From the NCBI RefSeq assembly GCF_900112105.1, contig NZ_FOKV01000008.1:62001-126000 (forward strand): DNA of 64,000 nt, in the 5' to 3' direction. Position 1 is the stretch's first letter, and each line of letters opens with the position of its first letter. A model generated the notes under the pieces. It was given only the letters and a program-made list of their open reading frames with translations, had not been told where the DNA came from and made no database searches. The position numbers were made by a program, and so were the translations under genes. Below are positions 18,646 to 27,611 of the stretch, piece after piece. Origin of the DNA: Zunongwangia mangrovi. GTDB taxonomy: Bacteria > Bacteroidota > Bacteroidia > Flavobacteriales > Flavobacteriaceae.

Positions 18646-19600
18646 AATTTTTAAAGCATCTAAAATGGCGTATACTCCTTTCGATAATTTTGAGGAAGGA
18701 GATTTTAATATTTTTGAACAGTATAATATAAAGTTTGTAGAAAATGTTCAAGATGCGGATATTATTGTAAGCGATACAATTAGACACTTAAAAAAATATT
18801 TTTTTCGTGGTTTATCTGGAATGAAATTTTTACTGTGGACTAATGAGCCTAGGTTTGATTTGTCATTTACAGAGGTAACTAGACATTTTGGATTTATAAA
18901 AGTCCATCATATGAATATTTACACAAAGGACGTTTTCCTGCAAAATTTATCATTTCATGCTAAAATGATGAACAGATCATTGAACTATTTAGGAAATGAA
19001 TTTAGATTCAAAAGTAAAAAGACAGTTGCTTTAATGTCTTATTATAACGGTATAAATGCTCCGAAATTAATTTTCAACAGAAAGAATATTGATTTAATAG
19101 GTTTACGGTCAGAAATTGCGCTTGTCGGAGATAAACTGGGGGTTTTAGATGTCTATGGAAAAGGCTGGCCTAATAATATTGCTATTGAAGACTCACGAAC
19201 AGGTGGTTGGCCCACTAGAAAAAAAGAAATATTAAGCAACTATAATTTTAATCTCTGTTTTGAAAATACAGCTTTCCCAAATTATATGACAGAAAAAATA
19301 TGGAATAGTATTGAAAATTACTGTTTGCCTATATATTATTCTGAAAACACTAATGCTTACGAATTGTTTCCTAAGCAAAGTTTCATAGATTATGCTGATT
19401 TCAAGGATGCCGAAGAACTTTTTAGTTTTATAAATGCTCTTTCAAAAGATGAGTATAGGTTAAGACTCAACAAGTGTATCAAAGTCTATAATAGCATATT
19501 TGAAAGGGGACAAAAATATGCAAAAATCCTTAGACAAGAAGTTTTGGAAATGGTAGTTAAAAGGTTGAAATCAATCAAAGAAAATAAAAATGTCAACTAA
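18638..19600 (+). CDS. Alpha-1,3/4-fucosyltransferase-like (GT10)
   Basis: Predicted to transfer fucose from GDP-fucose to an internal GlcNAc or similar sugar. The 320-residue protein shows the GT10 donor-binding core almost complete: KEILSNYNFNLCFENT (196-211), then YMTEKIWNSI (216-225) and PIYYS (231-235). In the family the Asn-Glu and the TEK Lys contact GDP-fucose. DVYGKGWP (171-178) is the usual segment before the core. Length is close to the catalytic part of bacterial GT10 enzymes, without the C-terminal heptad repeats seen in Helicobacter. Overlaps neighbours by 8 and 11 nt. Confidence 0.88.
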   Translation: MIKIFKASKMAYTPFDNFEEGDFNIFEQYNIKFVENVQDADIIVSDTIRHLKKYFFRGLSGMKFLLWTNEPRFDLSFTEVTRHFGFIKVHHMNIYTKDVFLQNLSFHAKMMNRSLNYLGNEFRFKSKKTVALMSYYNGINAPKLIFNRKNIDLIGLRSEIALVGDKLGVLDVYGKGWPNNIAIEDSRTGGWPTRKKEILSNYNFNLCFENTAFPNYMTEKIWNSIENYCLPIYYSENTNAYELFPKQSFIDYADFKDAEELFSFINALSKDEYRLRLNKCIKVYNSIFERGQKYAKILRQEVLEMVVKRLKSIKENKNVN

Positions 19601-20405
19601 AATCCGACTTTTCTGGTGGAACGAGCGTAAAATTCAGCATAAATGTAAAGAGAATTATGGCGATATGTTGGGTAAATATCTGGTAGAAAAAATATCAGGA
19701 AAGCAGGTCGAATTTGCCTGGCCAAAAAAGCATAGTTATAAAGATTTGTTTTCACCAATTTATGTAACCATCGGAAGTATTTTAACTCATGTAAATAAAA
19801 AATGTATTGTTTGGGGTAGTGGAATTATAAGTAAAGAATATCATATAAAAGATGCTACTTTTGTAGCAGTACGAGGTCCACAAACAAGAAAATATTTAAT
19901 AGAAAAAGGCTATCAGGTTCCCGAAGTGTATGGCGATCCGGCCATTTTGCTGCCTGATTTTTACACACCTGGGAGGGCTAAAATCTATAAAATTGGCATT
20001 ATTCCCCACTACAATGATTACACATTGGCAAAGAAATTAATTTCTGGTATAGACGGCGTTTGTCTTATTGATTTTATGACCAATGATGTTGAAAAAACTA
20101 CCCGAGAAATTTTAGCCTGTGAGCGTGTAGTTTCTTCCTCGCTACATGGTATAATTGTGAGTCATGCTTATGGTATACCGGCAGTTTGGCAAAAATTTTC
20201 AGATAAAGTATTTGGTGATGATGTTAAATATCAGGATTATATGGAATCGGTTCAACTTCCATTTTATCAACCTGAAATTAGACAAAAACCATATACGTTT
20301 TCAGAATTAGAAAGTTTATTTGAAACTTATCCAAAATCACCAGATTTTGAAGTGCTGGAAGCCTTAAAAAATGGCTTATTAGAATCTTGCCCATTCAGGA
20401 AATAA
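19590..20405 (+). CDS. Polysaccharide pyruvyl transferase family protein
   Basis: Family of enzymes that place a pyruvate ketal from PEP on a sugar (WcaK, CsaB relatives), adding a negative charge. In the 271 residues, the N-terminal KENYGDMLGKYLVEK (about 18-32), VWGSGII (71-77), AVRGPQTRKYLIEKGY (about 92-107) and VYGDPAILLP (about 111-120) are characteristic. The C-terminal SSLHGIIVSHAYGIPAVW (about 186-203) holds the family's SxLH motif. It closes a run of overlapping genes; a 111-bp gap follows. Some family members have other ketalase or even sugar-transfer roles, so the exact reaction is not certain. Confidence 0.87.
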   Translation: MSTKIRLFWWNERKIQHKCKENYGDMLGKYLVEKISGKQVEFAWPKKHSYKDLFSPIYVTIGSILTHVNKKCIVWGSGIISKEYHIKDATFVAVRGPQTRKYLIEKGYQVPEVYGDPAILLPDFYTPGRAKIYKIGIIPHYNDYTLAKKLISGIDGVCLIDFMTNDVEKTTREILACERVVSSSLHGIIVSHAYGIPAVWQKFSDKVFGDDVKYQDYMESVQLPFYQPEIRQKPYTFSELESLFETYPKSPDFEVLEALKNGLLESCPFRK

Positions 20406-20490
20406 ATCAACCATTTATCGCCACTTTTCGACCATTGGCGGAGTAATTTTAGGTTTCGTCGAAATAAATTTACACCCAAATTATAAATAG

Positions 20491-20498
20491 TATATTAG
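20491..20498 (+). promoter_or_regulatory. Weak candidate internal promoter before the nonulosonate genes
   Basis: The largest gap within the operon (20406-20516) holds TATATTAG, one mismatch from TAnnTTTG, 19 nt before the neuA ATG. No convincing TTG is present at the -33 position. The gap itself suggests a sub-operon boundary. Confidence 0.25.
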
Positions 20499-20516
20499 CA
20501 TTTAATTAACAGATTA

Positions 20517-21671
20517 ATGAAGGCTATAGGTTTTATTCCATTACGAAAAGGCTCCAAAGGGATTCCGGGTAAAAATAAACGAAAAATGTTGGGAAGACCC
20601 TTATTTTGCTGGGTGCTTACCGAAGCTATTTTCTCAAAGCTTGATGAGGTAATCGTTTTTACCGATGATACTGAAATTATCGAATTTATCGAAAATCAAT
20701 TTAAGTGGTCTTCAAAAGTGAAAGCAGTTTTACGTCCCGAAAATACGGCTAACGATACTGCTTCAACAGAAATTGCAATGCTAGACTATTGTGAGTCTGT
20801 TGAATATAATTTTAATGTATTCTGTTTATTACAAGCGACCTCTCCATTTACTAAAGCTGAGCATATAAACGAAGGTCTTTTAAAAATTGAAGAAGGAGCC
20901 GATTCTTCATTAAGCGTAGTGAAAACCCATCGTTTTATCTGGAATAATAATGGAGAATCTATCAATTATGATTATAAAAATAGGCCAAGAAGGCAAGATT
21001 TCGAAGGCTTGTTAGTTGAAAATGGAGCGGTATATTGTACCACAAAAAAAGCCCTTCAGACTAGCCGAAATCGAATAAGTGGCGTAATTGTTCCTTTTGA
21101 AATGCCTGAAATTTCTTATACTGAAATTGATACTGAAGCCGATTGGAATATTGTTGAAAATCTTTTGGCAACCAATTTACAACAGCAAAAAAAGAATACT
21201 AAAATTACCCATTTGGTATTAGATGTAGATGGGGTTTTTACCGATGGAAAAGTACTATTTTCTGAAAACGGAGAACTTGCTAAATCTTTTGATATGCGTG
21301 ATGGGATGGGATTAGAAATTCTACGACAATTTGATGTAAAAGTTATGGTAATGACTTCAGAAAATTCTGCCTTGGTTGCTGCCAGAATGAAAAAACTCAA
21401 AATCGATACAGTCTTTTTAGGAGCAAAAGATAAATTCGGATTGCTTCAAGATTATTGCTTGAAAAATGATGTAGAGATAAATAGTTTGGCCTATGTAGGA
21501 GATGATGTAAATGATCTGGCGAATATGTGCCGTGTAGGTTGGAGTTTTGCTCCGGCAAATGCGATGGATGAAATCAAACGAATTGCCGATGTGAATCTGG
21601 CAAAAAAATCAGGAGAAGGAGCTATTCGCGAAGCAGCTCAATTCATAAAAAAATATAATACTAGATTTTGA
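20517..21671 (+). CDS. neuA: CMP-nonulosonate synthetase fused to a KdsC-type HAD phosphatase
   Basis: Bifunctional enzyme of 384 residues. Residues 1-220 are an acylneuraminate cytidylyltransferase, with the CTP-binding PLRKGSKGIPGKN (7-19), LLQATSPF (about 104-111) and the late EIDTEAD motif. Residues about 228-384 are a KdsC-like HAD phosphatase with every catalytic motif intact: DVDGVFTDG (about 236-244), a TSE motif II (about 280), the motif III Lys in AKDKFG (about 303-308), and GDDVND (about 328-333). In vertebrate CMAS a similar domain has no phosphatase activity; here activity is predicted. The fusion implies that a nonulosonate 9-phosphate is dephosphorylated and then activated. Overlaps neuB by 4 nt. 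Confidence 0.92.
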   Translation: MKAIGFIPLRKGSKGIPGKNKRKMLGRPLFCWVLTEAIFSKLDEVIVFTDDTEIIEFIENQFKWSSKVKAVLRPENTANDTASTEIAMLDYCESVEYNFNVFCLLQATSPFTKAEHINEGLLKIEEGADSSLSVVKTHRFIWNNNGESINYDYKNRPRRQDFEGLLVENGAVYCTTKKALQTSRNRISGVIVPFEMPEISYTEIDTEADWNIVENLLATNLQQQKKNTKITHLVLDVDGVFTDGKVLFSENGELAKSFDMRDGMGLEILRQFDVKVMVMTSENSALVAARMKKLKIDTVFLGAKDKFGLLQDYCLKNDVEINSLAYVGDDVNDLANMCRVGWSFAPANAMDEIKRIADVNLAKKSGEGAIREAAQFIKKYNTRF

Positions 21672-22543
21672 ACCTATATAAAGAACCTTACGTAATTGCC
21701 GAAATTGGGTGCAACCATAAAGGCGATATGGAAATTGCAAAAGAGCTTATTAAAGTAGCCAAGATATTTTGCAAAGTAGATGCCGTGAAATTTCAAAAAC
21801 GGAATAATAAAGAATTGCTAACTGAAAGTCAGTATAACGCACCGCATCCTAATCCGGTAAATGCGTATGGAGATACGTATGGTGAACATCGTGAATTTTT
21901 AGAGTTTACGGTAGAACAACATCAAGAACTGAAAGATTTTTGTGAAGAAATGGAAATCACGTACTCCACTTCAGTATGGGATCTAACTTCAGCAAAAGAA
22001 ATTGCCAGCTTGCAACCTGATTTTATTAAAATTCCTTCGGCTTGTAATAATCATTATGAGATGTTGAATTGGTTGTGCGAAAATTATTCCGGCGAAATTC
22101 ATATTTCTACAGGAATGACTACTAAAAACGAAATAGGAGATCTAGTTGATTTCTTCACGAAAAAGGGTAGAAACAAAGATTTAGTAATTTACAATTGTAC
22201 ATCGGGTTATCCAGTTCCTTTTGAAGACGTTTGTTTATTAGAAATCACGAGAATGAAACAACTTTATGAAGATAAGGTAAAGCATATCGGGTTTTCCGGC
22301 CATCATTTAGGAATCGCAGTAGATGTTGCCGCGTTTACCCTGGGAGCTAATGTGGTAGAACGACACTATACTTTAGATCGAACCTGGAAGGGAACTGATC
22401 ATGCAGCTTCGTTAGAACCTTCAGGGATGCGTAAATTAAAACGAGATTTAAGCGCGGTTTATAACTCCTTAACGTTCAAAGAGAAAGATATTTTAGAAAT
22501 TGAAGAAGTACAACGAGAAAAATTGAAATTCAGAAAAGATTAA
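21668..22543 (+). CDS. neuB: Nonulosonate (Neu5Ac/Kdn-9-P) synthase, short form lacking SAF domain
   Basis: Condenses PEP with a hexose or N-acylhexosamine to form a nine-carbon acid. The NeuB barrel is complete: VIAEIGCNHKGD (9-20), AVKFQKR (38-44), STSVWDL, IKIPSACNN (about 118-126), HISTGMTT, HIGFSGHHLGI (about 205-215) with the metal-ligand His, and ERHYTLDRTWKGTDHAASLEP (about 238-258). At 291 residues it ends at the linker and has no C-terminal antifreeze-like (SAF) domain, which normally takes the family to about 340-360. Start is TTG at 21668, overlapping the neuA stop as TTGA. Which nonulosonate it makes is discussed under findings. Confidence 0.9.
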   Translation: MNLYKEPYVIAEIGCNHKGDMEIAKELIKVAKIFCKVDAVKFQKRNNKELLTESQYNAPHPNPVNAYGDTYGEHREFLEFTVEQHQELKDFCEEMEITYSTSVWDLTSAKEIASLQPDFIKIPSACNNHYEMLNWLCENYSGEIHISTGMTTKNEIGDLVDFFTKKGRNKDLVIYNCTSGYPVPFEDVCLLEITRMKQLYEDKVKHIGFSGHHLGIAVDVAAFTLGANVVERHYTLDRTWKGTDHAASLEPSGMRKLKRDLSAVYNSLTFKEKDILEIEEVQREKLKFRKD

Positions 22544-23937
22544 TGGCTATAAAGGTTTTTGTTTTTCTTCCAGACGGTGTAGGGCTCCGGAATTTCGCCT
22601 ATACCAATTTTAACACCTTGGGCCAACAATTAGGTATGGACGTGGTGTATTGGAATAATAGTGTTTTTCCTTTACAAGAACAATTGGGGTTAGAAGAGGT
22701 TAAAATCGAACCCAATAGTGTGCATAAACTTACGCCTGTTTATTCTAGAGCAAGGAAACGAATAGAACTTAATTTATGGCATAAGGAATTCGATGATTTG
22801 GTGTATCAGACCTATAAATTCCCTTTTGAATACAGCAATTTTAAGAAAGCTACACGTAGTTTTCTAACTCGATTTTTGATTGCAAAACATAATTCTGAAA
22901 GAGGATTAGCTGCAATTAAAAAACGTATTGATAAATTAGAACGACAAAATCCTAAATATGAATATTGCAAAAAGCAACTGGAAAAGTATAAACCCGATTT
23001 AATATTATGCACCAGTCAGCGTTCTACCCAGGCTATTAGTGCTTTATTAGCGGCTAAAGATTTAGGAATTCTCACGGCTACGTTTATTTATAGTTGGGAT
23101 AATGTACCTAAGGCGATGTTAGTGGTGGATACCGATTATTATTTTGTGTGGAGCGATTTGATGAAAGCTGAAATGCTGAAGTATTATTCATTTCTAAAAG
23201 ATCATCAGGTTATTGTTACCGGAACACCTCAATTTGAGCCTCATTTTAATCCTGATTTAATTATACCTAAAGCTAAGTTTTTTGCAGATTACAGATTAGA
23301 TGAATCAAAAAGGTATATCTGTTTCTCAGGAGACGATACTACAACCTCGCCACTAGATCAATATTATTTAGAAGATTTAGCCATTGCAGTACAAAATCTT
23401 AATAAAGAAGGTTATAACTTAGGAATTATATTTAGAAAAGCTCCGGTAGATCATACAGGAAGGTATCAAGAAATTATAGAAAAATACAAACAGGAAATTA
23501 CGGAAATAGCACCGGCCTGGAAAGCGATGGGGAAACAATGGAATACCATACTTCCTGAACCTTACGATTTTTCATTGTTAGCAACAGTTTGTGAGCATTC
23601 AGAACTTGTAGTGAATATTTGTTCTTCTATGGTTTTCGATTTTGCAATTCATAATAAGCCATGCATCTATATCAATTATGAGCAACCGCAATTGAAAAAA
23701 GGCATCCGAGATATAGGTCAAAATTATAACTATGTACATTTTAGATCGATGCCATCTAAAAATGCAGTGGCATGGGCTAACTCCAAGCAAAGCTTGCAAG
23801 CTAGTTTGGAAAACTTAATAGCGAAACCAGAACCTATTGTAGCTCAGGCTCAAATTTGGTTTACAGTGGTGGCAGGTAAACATCCAAAAACGTCCTCTTT
23901 AGCGATTTGGGAAACTATCAAAAATATTTTGAACTAA
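22543..23937 (+). CDS. Putative GT-B glycosyltransferase, family not recognised
   Basis: A 464-residue protein that overlaps neuB by one base (TAATG). It has an alternating Rossmann-like layout: KPDLILCTSQRSTQAISALLAA (residues about 148-168, quoted in part), TFIYSWDNVPKAM, then VVTGTPQFEPHF near 220, a second domain beginning about 246 (RYICFSGDDTTTS), and a late LVVNICSSMVFDFAIHNKP segment (about 361-379). The last resembles the donor loop of UDP-GlcNAc epimerase, CDP-glycerol and UDP-glycosyltransferase folds. I do not recognise the family. Its place directly after neuA-neuB makes it one of two candidates for the nonulosonate transferase; that is inference from position only. Confidence 0.6.
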   Translation: MAIKVFVFLPDGVGLRNFAYTNFNTLGQQLGMDVVYWNNSVFPLQEQLGLEEVKIEPNSVHKLTPVYSRARKRIELNLWHKEFDDLVYQTYKFPFEYSNFKKATRSFLTRFLIAKHNSERGLAAIKKRIDKLERQNPKYEYCKKQLEKYKPDLILCTSQRSTQAISALLAAKDLGILTATFIYSWDNVPKAMLVVDTDYYFVWSDLMKAEMLKYYSFLKDHQVIVTGTPQFEPHFNPDLIIPKAKFFADYRLDESKRYICFSGDDTTTSPLDQYYLEDLAIAVQNLNKEGYNLGIIFRKAPVDHTGRYQEIIEKYKQEITEIAPAWKAMGKQWNTILPEPYDFSLLATVCEHSELVVNICSSMVFDFAIHNKPCIYINYEQPQLKKGIRDIGQNYNYVHFRSMPSKNAVAWANSKQSLQASLENLIAKPEPIVAQAQIWFTVVAGKHPKTSSLAIWETIKNILN

Positions 23938-25097
23938 TGCATATAGGTTTTCTAACTCCTGAATATCCACACCCAAAAATAAGTCACTCTGGTGGTTTAG
24001 GAAGTAGTTTACAAAATTTGGTTTTATCGTTACAAGCACAAGGGGTAACTATTAGTGTTTTTGTATATGGTCAGAAAGAGGATACCGAATTTGAAGAAAA
24101 TGATATTCATTTTTACTGTATTAAACAAAAAACCTATAAAATTGGCGGATTTTATTGCTATCGAAAATACATAAATAAAAGGTTGAATAATTGTATTCAG
24201 CACACTAATATTGATGTGTTGGAAGTTCCGGATTGGACGGGGATTACAGCTTTTATGAACTTTTCGGTTCCTGTAGTAATGCGATTTCATGGTAGTGATA
24301 CCTATTTCTGCCATTTAGAAAAGCGTCCCCAAAAATTCAAAAACCGATTTTTTGAACAGCAGGCGGTAAATAATGCAAATGCTTTTATTGCTCCCACAAC
24401 TTTTGCCGGAAATGTTTCAAAAGAATTGTTTCATATTAAAAACAAAGCCATAAAAACCATTCATTATGGATTAAATTTGGAGCATTTCAGTAATGAAAAT
24501 CCAGAACAATTTGAAGCATTTACAATTTTATATTTAGGTACCTTAATTCGCAAAAAGGGAGTTTTAGAATTACCTGCTATTTTCGAAAAAGTTAAGCAAA
24601 AATATCCAAAAGCAACATTACTATTGGTAGGCGGCGATAGTGCAGATATAAAAACAGGCAGTACATCAACCTGGGCATTACTTCAGCAAAAGATACAAGA
24701 AAAAAAACTTTTTGGGATTGAGTATTTAGGTAAAATGCCTTATTCTGAAGTGAAAAATCATATTAAAAATGCACATGTTTGTATTTTTCCATCCTATGCA
24801 GAGACTTTAGGAATGGTTACAATAGAATCGATGGCTTTACAAAAGGCAGTGGTAAATACCAACATCGGATGGGCACAGGAAATAATAGATCATGGCAAAG
24901 ATGGATTATTGGCACATCCGGCAGATCATGATGCCTTTGCAAATGCGATAAATAAGATTTTTGAAGATGATCTTTTAAGAGAAAAACTTCAAAAAAATGC
25001 TCGATTAAAGGTTGAAGAAAGATTCGATATTCAAAAAAAAGCTATTGAAAATATCAAATTTTATAAAGAAATTTTAGCCTCACAAAATCATGATTAA
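23937..25097 (+). CDS. Glycosyltransferase family 4
   Basis: GT-B retaining enzyme of 386 residues. The start MHIGFLTPEYPHP, with ATG overlapping the preceding stop (TAATG), is preferred to an in-frame ATG 30 nt upstream inside the previous gene. N-terminal GGLGSSLQNLVLSL forms the glycine-rich donor/acceptor loop of GT4/GT5-like enzymes. The C-terminal domain has LYLGTLIRKKGVLELP and ETLGMVTIESMALQKAVV with the EX7E pair. Ends with an 8-nt overlap into the next gene. Confidence 0.9.
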   Translation: MHIGFLTPEYPHPKISHSGGLGSSLQNLVLSLQAQGVTISVFVYGQKEDTEFEENDIHFYCIKQKTYKIGGFYCYRKYINKRLNNCIQHTNIDVLEVPDWTGITAFMNFSVPVVMRFHGSDTYFCHLEKRPQKFKNRFFEQQAVNNANAFIAPTTFAGNVSKELFHIKNKAIKTIHYGLNLEHFSNENPEQFEAFTILYLGTLIRKKGVLELPAIFEKVKQKYPKATLLLVGGDSADIKTGSTSTWALLQQKIQEKKLFGIEYLGKMPYSEVKNHIKNAHVCIFPSYAETLGMVTIESMALQKAVVNTNIGWAQEIIDHGKDGLLAHPADHDAFANAINKIFEDDLLREKLQKNARLKVEERFDIQKKAIENIKFYKEILASQNHD

Positions 25098-26616
25098 ATT
25101 AATTCATCAAAATAGCAGTAAAGTATGCGCTATTTATAAAGGTGAAATGCAATTAGATGGCTATACAGGAAATCTAACAAAAGTTTTCTGGAAACTGGCT
25201 GAAGATTTCCCTACAGAAAAAATTATTTGGATTGAAGAAGCGCAACAAAATAATATAAACGAAGAAGCTTTAACTAAAGTTTTTCATCATAACCTAATAA
25301 TGGCCTCCTGTGCAGTTAAGACTAGCTTTTTTAGCGAAGATATTGGGTATGTAGATCAATTTCCTTTTGCAAACATAAATCGGTCAGTATTTTATCCCAC
25401 CTGGTTAATGAGCAGCGATATTGGAGGGATTTATGCCTTGGCAATTTTAAAATTTAAAAAAGAATTTCAGCAAATATCGAATTTTGAATATTTATTAAAT
25501 GCTATTGCCAGGTTAGGCCAGCAACATGGCTTATTTTGTTATCATGCACCGCAATTAGCTATAAAAAAAGCAAAAAAATTAGAATATAAAGCTACAACTA
25601 AGGATTTGTTTTCTTTTACTTTTCAATTTTATAAAAAGGCAAGAGGATTAATTTTATTATTTTGTTTTGTGCATTATAAAAAAATATATCCTTTACTATC
25701 TTTTACTTCATCTGGTTTGAAAAGGAATTTTTTTAATACTGAAATTGATTTTACTGATATTGAAGTTAAATCTTCTAAACCCGCTACCGATAATACAATA
25801 GACGTGATAATTCCAACAATTGGTAGGCCAGAATACTTATTGGATGTTTTAGAGGATTTGAAAGGGCAAACCTTGCTTCCGCAGAAAGTTATTATAGTTG
25901 AGCAAAATCCAGATAAAGGGAGTACAAGCGATTTTAACTTTGTTGCTGAGGAATGGCCATTTCATATTAATCATATTTTCACCCATCAAACGGGAGCTTG
26001 CAATGCTAGAAATTTAGCACTACAGAAGGTAACTGCAGATTGGGTTTTTTTTTGTGATGATGATAATAAATTTGATACTAATTTATTAGAAGGATGTTTT
26101 TCTAAGATAAAAACATACGGCTTAGAAATTTTAGTAACCGCCTATAGATCAAAATCTGAAGTTTTATTGTATAAGCATGCCAAACAATGGGGGACTTTTG
26201 GAGCTGGTAACGCTATTATTAAACGAGCTCTTCTCCAAAATGTGAAATTTGACAGAGCACTAGAATTTGGTTATGGAGAAGATATGGATTTCGGTATGCA
26301 ATTACGTAATAAAGGAGTGGATATAATCTATCATCCGGAAATTGAAATCGTACATTTAAAAGCACCAATGGGCGGTTTTAGAACTAAAATTATAAAACCA
26401 TGGGAGCAAACAAAACCAATCCCCAAACCTTCACCAACGGTAATGACTTTTATGCAGAAAAATTATTCAATACCTCAGATAAGAGCGTACAAGTTTATTT
26501 TATGGTTTAAATTTTACAAAGTTCAGGATATCAGAAATCCTTTGAAGTACAAAAAAAGTATGCAGCAGCGATGGGAAGCAAGTGAAGCCTGGGCACGAAA
26601 AATTGCTAACAAATAG
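25090..26616 (+). CDS. Two-domain protein: unknown N-terminal half and C-terminal GT2
   Basis: A 508-residue protein. Residues about 236-480 are a GT-A glycosyltransferase: DVIIPTIGRPEYLLDVL, IIVEQNPDKGS, TGACNARNLAL, FFCDDDNKF as metal site (about 316-324), and FGYGEDMDFGMQLRNKG as catalytic region. Residues 1-235 are unlike anything I recognise; they include a WLMSSDIGGIYALAILKF stretch and a hydrophobic patch at about 183-198 that could touch the membrane. The N-terminal half might be a second transferase domain or an acceptor-binding module. Eight-nucleotide overlap with the preceding GT4. Confidence 0.8.
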   Translation: MIKLIHQNSSKVCAIYKGEMQLDGYTGNLTKVFWKLAEDFPTEKIIWIEEAQQNNINEEALTKVFHHNLIMASCAVKTSFFSEDIGYVDQFPFANINRSVFYPTWLMSSDIGGIYALAILKFKKEFQQISNFEYLLNAIARLGQQHGLFCYHAPQLAIKKAKKLEYKATTKDLFSFTFQFYKKARGLILLFCFVHYKKIYPLLSFTSSGLKRNFFNTEIDFTDIEVKSSKPATDNTIDVIIPTIGRPEYLLDVLEDLKGQTLLPQKVIIVEQNPDKGSTSDFNFVAEEWPFHINHIFTHQTGACNARNLALQKVTADWVFFCDDDNKFDTNLLEGCFSKIKTYGLEILVTAYRSKSEVLLYKHAKQWGTFGAGNAIIKRALLQNVKFDRALEFGYGEDMDFGMQLRNKGVDIIYHPEIEIVHLKAPMGGFRTKIIKPWEQTKPIPKPSPTVMTFMQKNYSIPQIRAYKFILWFKFYKVQDIRNPLKYKKSMQQRWEASEAWARKIANK

Positions 26617-26624
26617 TTTAAATA

Positions 26625-27611
26625 ATGGAAAGTAAGTTTTCTCTTATAATTTGTACGTACCAGCGGCCCAACGCACTTTTAAAATTACTTAGATCTATAG
26701 GCGAACAAAAATTATATCCTCATCAGATTATTATTGTAGATGGTTCCACAAATCTGGAAACTAAGAATCTGTTTGCTGAACATGAATTTAGAAATATTGA
26801 ATATTATTTGGTTGCTGAAAAAGATCGAGGTTTAACCAGACAAAGAAATTTTGGAATAGATAAAATAAGCCATGATAGTTTGATTACCTGTTTTTTAGAT
26901 GACGATGTGGTGCTTGAACCCGATTATTTTGAAAAGTTAATCGAAACTTATCAGGAATATCCAGATGCTTTAGGTGTAGGCGGTTATATTATTGAAGAAC
27001 ATATAATTTGGGAGAGATTAGAAAAAAAACGAGCTGAATTTAACGAATTTGAATTTGATGGCTGGAAAAGAACATTAGGCAGTAGAAATATTTTGCGTAA
27101 AAAATTAAATTTACTCAGCGATAAACCTCCCGGAATAATGCCGGAGTTTTCGCACGGATTTTCCATTGGCTTTTTGCCTCCTTCTGGTAAAACCTATCCA
27201 GTAGAATTTTTTATGGGATGTGCTATGTCTTTTAAAATTGAAGTCTTTTCTAAAATTCAATTTTCAGAATATTTTGAAGGATACGGTTTATATGAGGATA
27301 TGGACTTTTGTTTACGATTGTCTAAGTTAGGTGCGTTATATGTAAATACGGCTGCGAAATTGTATCATTACCATGAAGAATCGGGAAGACCTAATCAATT
27401 TAAATACGGAAAGATGGTTAGCCAGAACGGCAATTATATTTGGAAAATAAAAAATCCGAATCCTAGTTTTTCGGCCAAGTTGACTTATTATAAAATATCT
27501 TTTTTGCTAGCATTTATTAGGTTGAGTAATGTGATAAATACTCCAAAGAAAAAAGAAGCTTTTACAGAGGCTATGGGGCGATTTTTCGGACTGTTAATTT
27601 CAAAAAAATGA
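26625..27611 (+). CDS. Glycosyltransferase family 2
   Basis: GT-A enzyme of 328 residues with SLIICTYQRPNALLKLL (6-22), IIVDGSTNLET (about 35-45), RGLTRQRNFGI and FLDDDVVLEPDYF (about 91-103). The acceptor half has FMGCAMSFKIEVF and GYGLYEDMDFCLRL, the expected base region. A weakly hydrophobic C-terminal helix (KISFLLAFIRLSNVI) may bind the membrane. It starts 8 nt after the preceding gene and overlaps the next by 4 nt. Confidence 0.9.
   Translation: MESKFSLIICTYQRPNALLKLLRSIGEQKLYPHQIIIVDGSTNLETKNLFAEHEFRNIEYYLVAEKDRGLTRQRNFGIDKISHDSLITCFLDDDVVLEPDYFEKLIETYQEYPDALGVGGYIIEEHIIWERLEKKRAEFNEFEFDGWKRTLGSRNILRKKLNLLSDKPPGIMPEFSHGFSIGFLPPSGKTYPVEFFMGCAMSFKIEVFSKIQFSEYFEGYGLYEDMDFCLRLSKLGALYVNTAAKLYHYHEESGRPNQFKYGKMVSQNGNYIWKIKNPNPSFSAKLTYYKISFLLAFIRLSNVINTPKKKEAFTEAMGRFFGLLISKK

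Noticed and set aside
23907-23936. Upstream ATG for the GT4 gene at 23937
   Set aside because: It would add ten residues before the conserved MHIGFLTPEYP start; the TAATG coupling at 23937 fits the operon style.
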